Below the pieces are notes generated by a model that had not been told where the DNA came from, did not search any database, and saw nothing but the letters and a program-made list of their open reading frames with translations. A DNA stretch of 33,837 bases from Chloroflexota bacterium (lineage in GTDB: Bacteria; Chloroflexota; Anaerolineae; Anaerolineales; Anaerolineaceae). The stretch is from NCBI GenBank assembly GCA_012797815.1, contig JAAZOK010000103.1, positions 1 to 33,837 of the forward strand, in the 5' to 3' direction. Numbering within the stretch: the first letter of the stretch is position 1; every line of letters begins with the position of its first letter. The position numbers were made by a program, and so were the translations under genes. Shown one piece after another: positions 30,839 to 33,837 of the stretch.

Positions 30839-31771
30839 TTAAAGGTGATCCACACTCCATTGGTAAGCGCCGATCAAGCCGGCATCATCGCCTAATTGAG
30901 CGTATTCGATCTCCAGCCCCACCAGATATTCTTCACTCATCACATGCTGTTTCAACGAAGCGTAAAATGGGTCATAGAAGAGTTCCCCGCTGGATGAGAC
31001 ACCTCCACCCAGGATGATACAGGATGGATTGAAGATATGTAAGTAGCTTGCCAATCCGATCCCCAGGTAATAACCAGCCTGGCGAAAGGCGTCGATGGAA
31101 AGTGCATCGCCTTGCCGGGCAGCTGCGGCGATCGACTCGGCGGTAGGGGCAGGGTCAGCCGCCAGGCTGGTCGGGACGCCCTCTGCCATCTTGCGTTGGA
31201 AATAGGCGGCGATTCCGGTGCCGGATGCCAGTGCTTCCAGATGTCCGGGCTGCCCGCACGAACATAGCGGACCATTTTCCACGATGGTCATATGCCCTTT
31301 TTCCGTCCCCAGTCCGCGGAACCCTGTCAGCAGATGTCCATCATCGATCACTGCCCCTCCCACGCCGGTGCTGATGGTCATATAGAGAAGATAGTTATGT
31401 CCTCTTCCGGCGCCGTGTTTCCATTCGCCATAAGCAGCCATGCTGGCATCGTTTTCGATGGAGGGCACAATGCCAAACTTTTCTGAAATGATATCGCGCA
31501 GGGGGATGTTCTTCCAACCGCCCACGTTGGGGGCTTTGATGATCACGCCGTGTTTGTTATCGATACTACCCGGAACTGCCATACTGATGGCATCGATTTG
31601 TGGGTGCTCGTGCTTTATCTCAGCGATCAAGTGGATGATGTTTTCCAGTGGGGTGCGGTTTTGTCCGCTGGTCCGGATTTTTTTAATATAAAAAGGTTCG
31701 ATGGAATCCTCGGAAAATAATCCCGCACGGATATTGGTGCCGCCAATGTCAAGGGATAGTATCGCTTTCAT
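30839..31771 (-). CDS. ROK-family sugar kinase (glucokinase-like)
   Basis: Cytoplasmic kinase that phosphorylates glucose or a related hexose with ATP. The N-terminal phosphate loop is LSLDIGGTNIRAG, the catalytic segment is ENDASMAAYGE, and ISTGVGGAVI and LGGGVSSSG are the adenosine and phosphate motifs. The ROK zinc motif reads CSCGQPGHLEA, with His where many members have the third Cys. The length of 310 aa is normal. The open frame extends 35 codons upstream, but it would run through the divergent yvcK promoter. The ATG at 31771 begins the conserved strand and has TATAAT 7 nt upstream. Glucokinase is favoured over NanK because it lies next to yvcK and gap, far from nanE, but the substrate is not proven. 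Confidence 0.9.
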   Translation of the reverse strand: MKAILSLDIGGTNIRAGLFSEDSIEPFYIKKIRTSGQNRTPLENIIHLIAEIKHEHPQIDAISMAVPGSIDNKHGVIIKAPNVGGWKNIPLRDIISEKFGIVPSIENDASMAAYGEWKHGAGRGHNYLLYMTISTGVGGAVIDDGHLLTGFRGLGTEKGHMTIVENGPLCSCGQPGHLEALASGTGIAAYFQRKMAEGVPTSLAADPAPTAESIAAAARQGDALSIDAFRQAGYYLGIGLASYLHIFNPSCIILGGGVSSSGELFYDPFYASLKQHVMSEEYLVGLEIEYAQLGDDAGLIGAYQWSVDHL

Positions 31772-31778
31772 ATCAACC

Positions 31779-31784
31779 ATTATA
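31779..31784 (-). promoter_or_regulatory. -10 box of the ROK kinase gene, leaderless type
   Basis: TATAAT on the minus strand, 7 nt (GGTTGAT) before the ATG at 31771, with no Shine-Dalgarno. The yvcK -35 lies 22 bp away on the other strand, so the two promoters share the same short region. Confidence 0.65.
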
Positions 31785-31805
31785 CTAATTTTCTCCAAAA
31801 TGAAG

Positions 31806-31834
31806 TTGACGAACCCCGCATTCACTGCTATGAT
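31806..31834 (+). promoter_or_regulatory. Promoter of yvcK, leaderless type
   Basis: TTGACG (31806-31811), a 17-nt spacer, and TATGAT (31829-31834) with the TG extension at 31826-31827. The box ends 8 nt before the ATG at 31843, so the transcript should begin at or next to the start codon. Confidence 0.7.
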
Positions 31835-31842
31835 GGCGGGAG

Positions 31843-33153
31843 ATGAGCGATTTTTCAGTCGATGTAAAAAAAACATATCGATCTGCCTATAAAAGACTGC
31901 TCCGCTGGCTGAAACCGGGAATCGGCGTAAAACGCTGGTTATTGATGATGCTGGTGGGATTGCTTATCTTTGCACTTTTTCTCGCCCTGGAGATCAATGC
32001 CAGCCATGGCTTGAACTCCATCCAATTGCCTCTCCACATTGCCAACACGGAAACGCTGCGTATAACCATCCTGGTTGTGAGCATCCTGATCGCAGGCTAT
32101 GGGTTTTATCGTTTCTATGGTGCCTTGCTGCGCCCCTTCTTAAAACCCGGCACTTTTGTGCTGGATACCATCTCCAGTTACCAGAAAAAAGAAAAAGGAC
32201 CGCGCATCGTGGCGCTGGGTGGGGGCACCGGGCTTTCTACGCTGCTGCGCGGGTTGAAACAATTCTCGCATAACTTGACCGCGATCGTGACGGTGGCAGA
32301 TGATGGTGGTTCCTCCGGGCAACTGCGGCAAAACCTCGGCATTCTGCCCCCAGGAGATATCCGTAACTGCCTGACCGCCCTGTCGAATGACGAAGAGTTG
32401 CTGACCCAGGTTTTTCAATATCGTTTCGGAGAACGAGCCGGGGTGAATGGACACTCCCTGGGGAATCTGTTCATCAGCGCTCTGACCGATATCACCGGTA
32501 GTTTCGAAGAAGCGGTGGCGGAGTCGGGCAGGGTTCTGGCTATCAAGGGTAGAGTTCTGCCCTCGACGTTGCATGATGTGGGTCTGGTGGCAGAGATCGA
32601 AACAAGCGAAAAGCATGAAATTGTGAATGTGGTGGGGGAAAGCCGCATTCCTCTTACCGAGGGGAAGATCAGACGTCTATGGCTGGAGCCGAGCAATCCA
32701 TTTCCCTATCCACCTGCCGTGCAGGCAATTCTCAATGCCAACCTGATCATCCTGGGTCCCGGCAGTCTGTACACCAGCATTTTACCCAACCTGCTGGTGC
32801 CGGGCATCGTGGAAGCCATCAATTCCAGCAAGGCACTGAAATTCTTCATCTGCAATGTCGCCAATGAACACGGTGAAACGGATGGCTATCACTGCATCGA
32901 TCACGTCAAAGTGATCGAACAACATTTAGCCGATATCCATTTTGATGTGGTCATTTGTAATAATAATTTTGAACCCAAGTTACCCAGAGGGGTGGAATGG
33001 GTCATGCCTGATACTCAACTGGAGGAACAGTATTCCACGTATTACGCTCCACTGGCGGATAAAGAATTTCCATGGCGACATGACTATCAAAAACTATCAC
33101 AAGTGGTGATTGACCTGCTGGAAGAACGCACCGGACCCTTAAATAAGAGTTAA
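31843..33153 (+). CDS. YvcK/CofD-like gluconeogenesis factor with N-terminal membrane anchor
   Basis: Member of the YvcK family, which in Bacillus and Mycobacterium binds UDP-sugars and is needed for growth on gluconeogenic carbon and for cell-wall homeostasis. The C-terminal domain (about 118-425) has the full signature: ALGGGTGLSTLLRGL, VTVADDGGSSGQLR, PPGDIRNCLTALS, GHSLGNLFI, LGPGSLYTSILPNLL and CNVANEHGETDGY. Ahead of it is a basic N-terminus and two membrane helices (about 31-50 and 71-92), so the domain is held on the cytoplasmic face. B. subtilis YvcK lacks this anchor and is about 317 aa; here it is 436 aa. It is divergent from the ROK kinase and upstream of gap. Confidence 0.92.
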   Translation: MSDFSVDVKKTYRSAYKRLLRWLKPGIGVKRWLLMMLVGLLIFALFLALEINASHGLNSIQLPLHIANTETLRITILVVSILIAGYGFYRFYGALLRPFLKPGTFVLDTISSYQKKEKGPRIVALGGGTGLSTLLRGLKQFSHNLTAIVTVADDGGSSGQLRQNLGILPPGDIRNCLTALSNDEELLTQVFQYRFGERAGVNGHSLGNLFISALTDITGSFEEAVAESGRVLAIKGRVLPSTLHDVGLVAEIETSEKHEIVNVVGESRIPLTEGKIRRLWLEPSNPFPYPPAVQAILNANLIILGPGSLYTSILPNLLVPGIVEAINSSKALKFFICNVANEHGETDGYHCIDHVKVIEQHLADIHFDVVICNNNFEPKLPRGVEWVMPDTQLEEQYSTYYAPLADKEFPWRHDYQKLSQVVIDLLEERTGPLNKS

Positions 33154-33155
33154 AT

Positions 33156-33177
33156 GCCATCATTAAAAAATGATGGC
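33156..33177 (+). other. Hairpin between yvcK and gap
   Basis: Arms GCCATCATT (33156-33164) and AATGATGGC (33169-33177) form a perfect 9-bp stem with an AAAA loop, 2 nt after the yvcK stop. There is no T-run. It could slow readthrough or stabilise the yvcK 3' end. Confidence 0.6.
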
Positions 33178-33178
33178 G

Positions 33179-33837
<659 letters not shown>

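Noticed and set aside
30839-31771. The ROK kinase as NanK of a sialic acid pathway.
   Set aside because: It is 26 kb from nanE, lies beside yvcK and gap, and there is no nanA; glucokinase is the simpler call.
31772-31876. The longer 345-aa version of the ROK kinase.
   Set aside because: The extra 35 codons run through both divergent promoters and overlap the yvcK start; the conserved fold begins at the ATG at 31771.

Overview
The window is about 33.8 kb of a mid-GC bacterial chromosome. It is most consistent with Chloroflexota, probably the class Anaerolineae. The clues are a potassium-independent membrane pyrophosphatase, a YvcK protein with an N-terminal membrane anchor, a DUF2779 nuclease, a cytosolic orphan GAF-PAS histidine kinase, a Ser/Thr kinase paired with an FHA regulator, and a Pst operon without phoU. 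This assignment is inference from gene content and protein style; no rRNA gene is present. I see no tRNA, CRISPR array, transposase or phage gene.

Left part (1-6739): one plus-strand amino-sugar operon. Its order is a GntR/HutC regulator, mannose-family PTS EIIA, EIIB and a fused EIIC-EIID permease, then NanE (ManNAc-6-P epimerase), a UPF0309-type SIS protein, and NagA (GlcNAc-6-P deacetylase). A TTGACA-N16-TATAAT promoter and three 13-bp tandem operator-like units lie in front of it. Import as the 6-phosphate, epimerisation to GlcNAc-6-P and deacetylation to GlcN-6-P are encoded. No NagB is visible, and the SIS protein is the natural candidate for the last step. A 411-bp gene-free stretch after nagA is filled with small hairpin repeats, and an identical 23-bp hairpin copy sits at the start of the window.

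Middle part (6740-19584): a minus-strand block holds an ankyrin protein and pstSCAB followed by a VOC-fold gene. A plus-strand block holds hppA and gyrA. Then come short units of alternating direction: birA, an Hsp20 chaperone, a small acidic protein, a patatin-like lipase and an AT-rich membrane protein that looks foreign.

Right part (19625-33837): a two-nuclease DUF2779 protein, a glycerophosphodiester phosphodiesterase, and a membrane-anchored GH3 protein. A membrane-tethered Ser/Thr kinase follows, divergent from an FHA-winged-helix regulator. A minus-strand run encodes a ROK sugar kinase, a class III aminotransferase, a histidine kinase and a CpXC/coiled-coil protein. Divergent from the ROK kinase lie yvcK and the start of gap (GAPDH), forming a small central-carbon cluster.

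Two general traits stand out. At least five genes (pstS, birA, the GH3 gene, the ROK gene, yvcK) have a -10 box ending 7-8 nt before the start codon and no Shine-Dalgarno, implying leaderless mRNAs. Several convergent gene pairs touch or overlap with no visible terminator.
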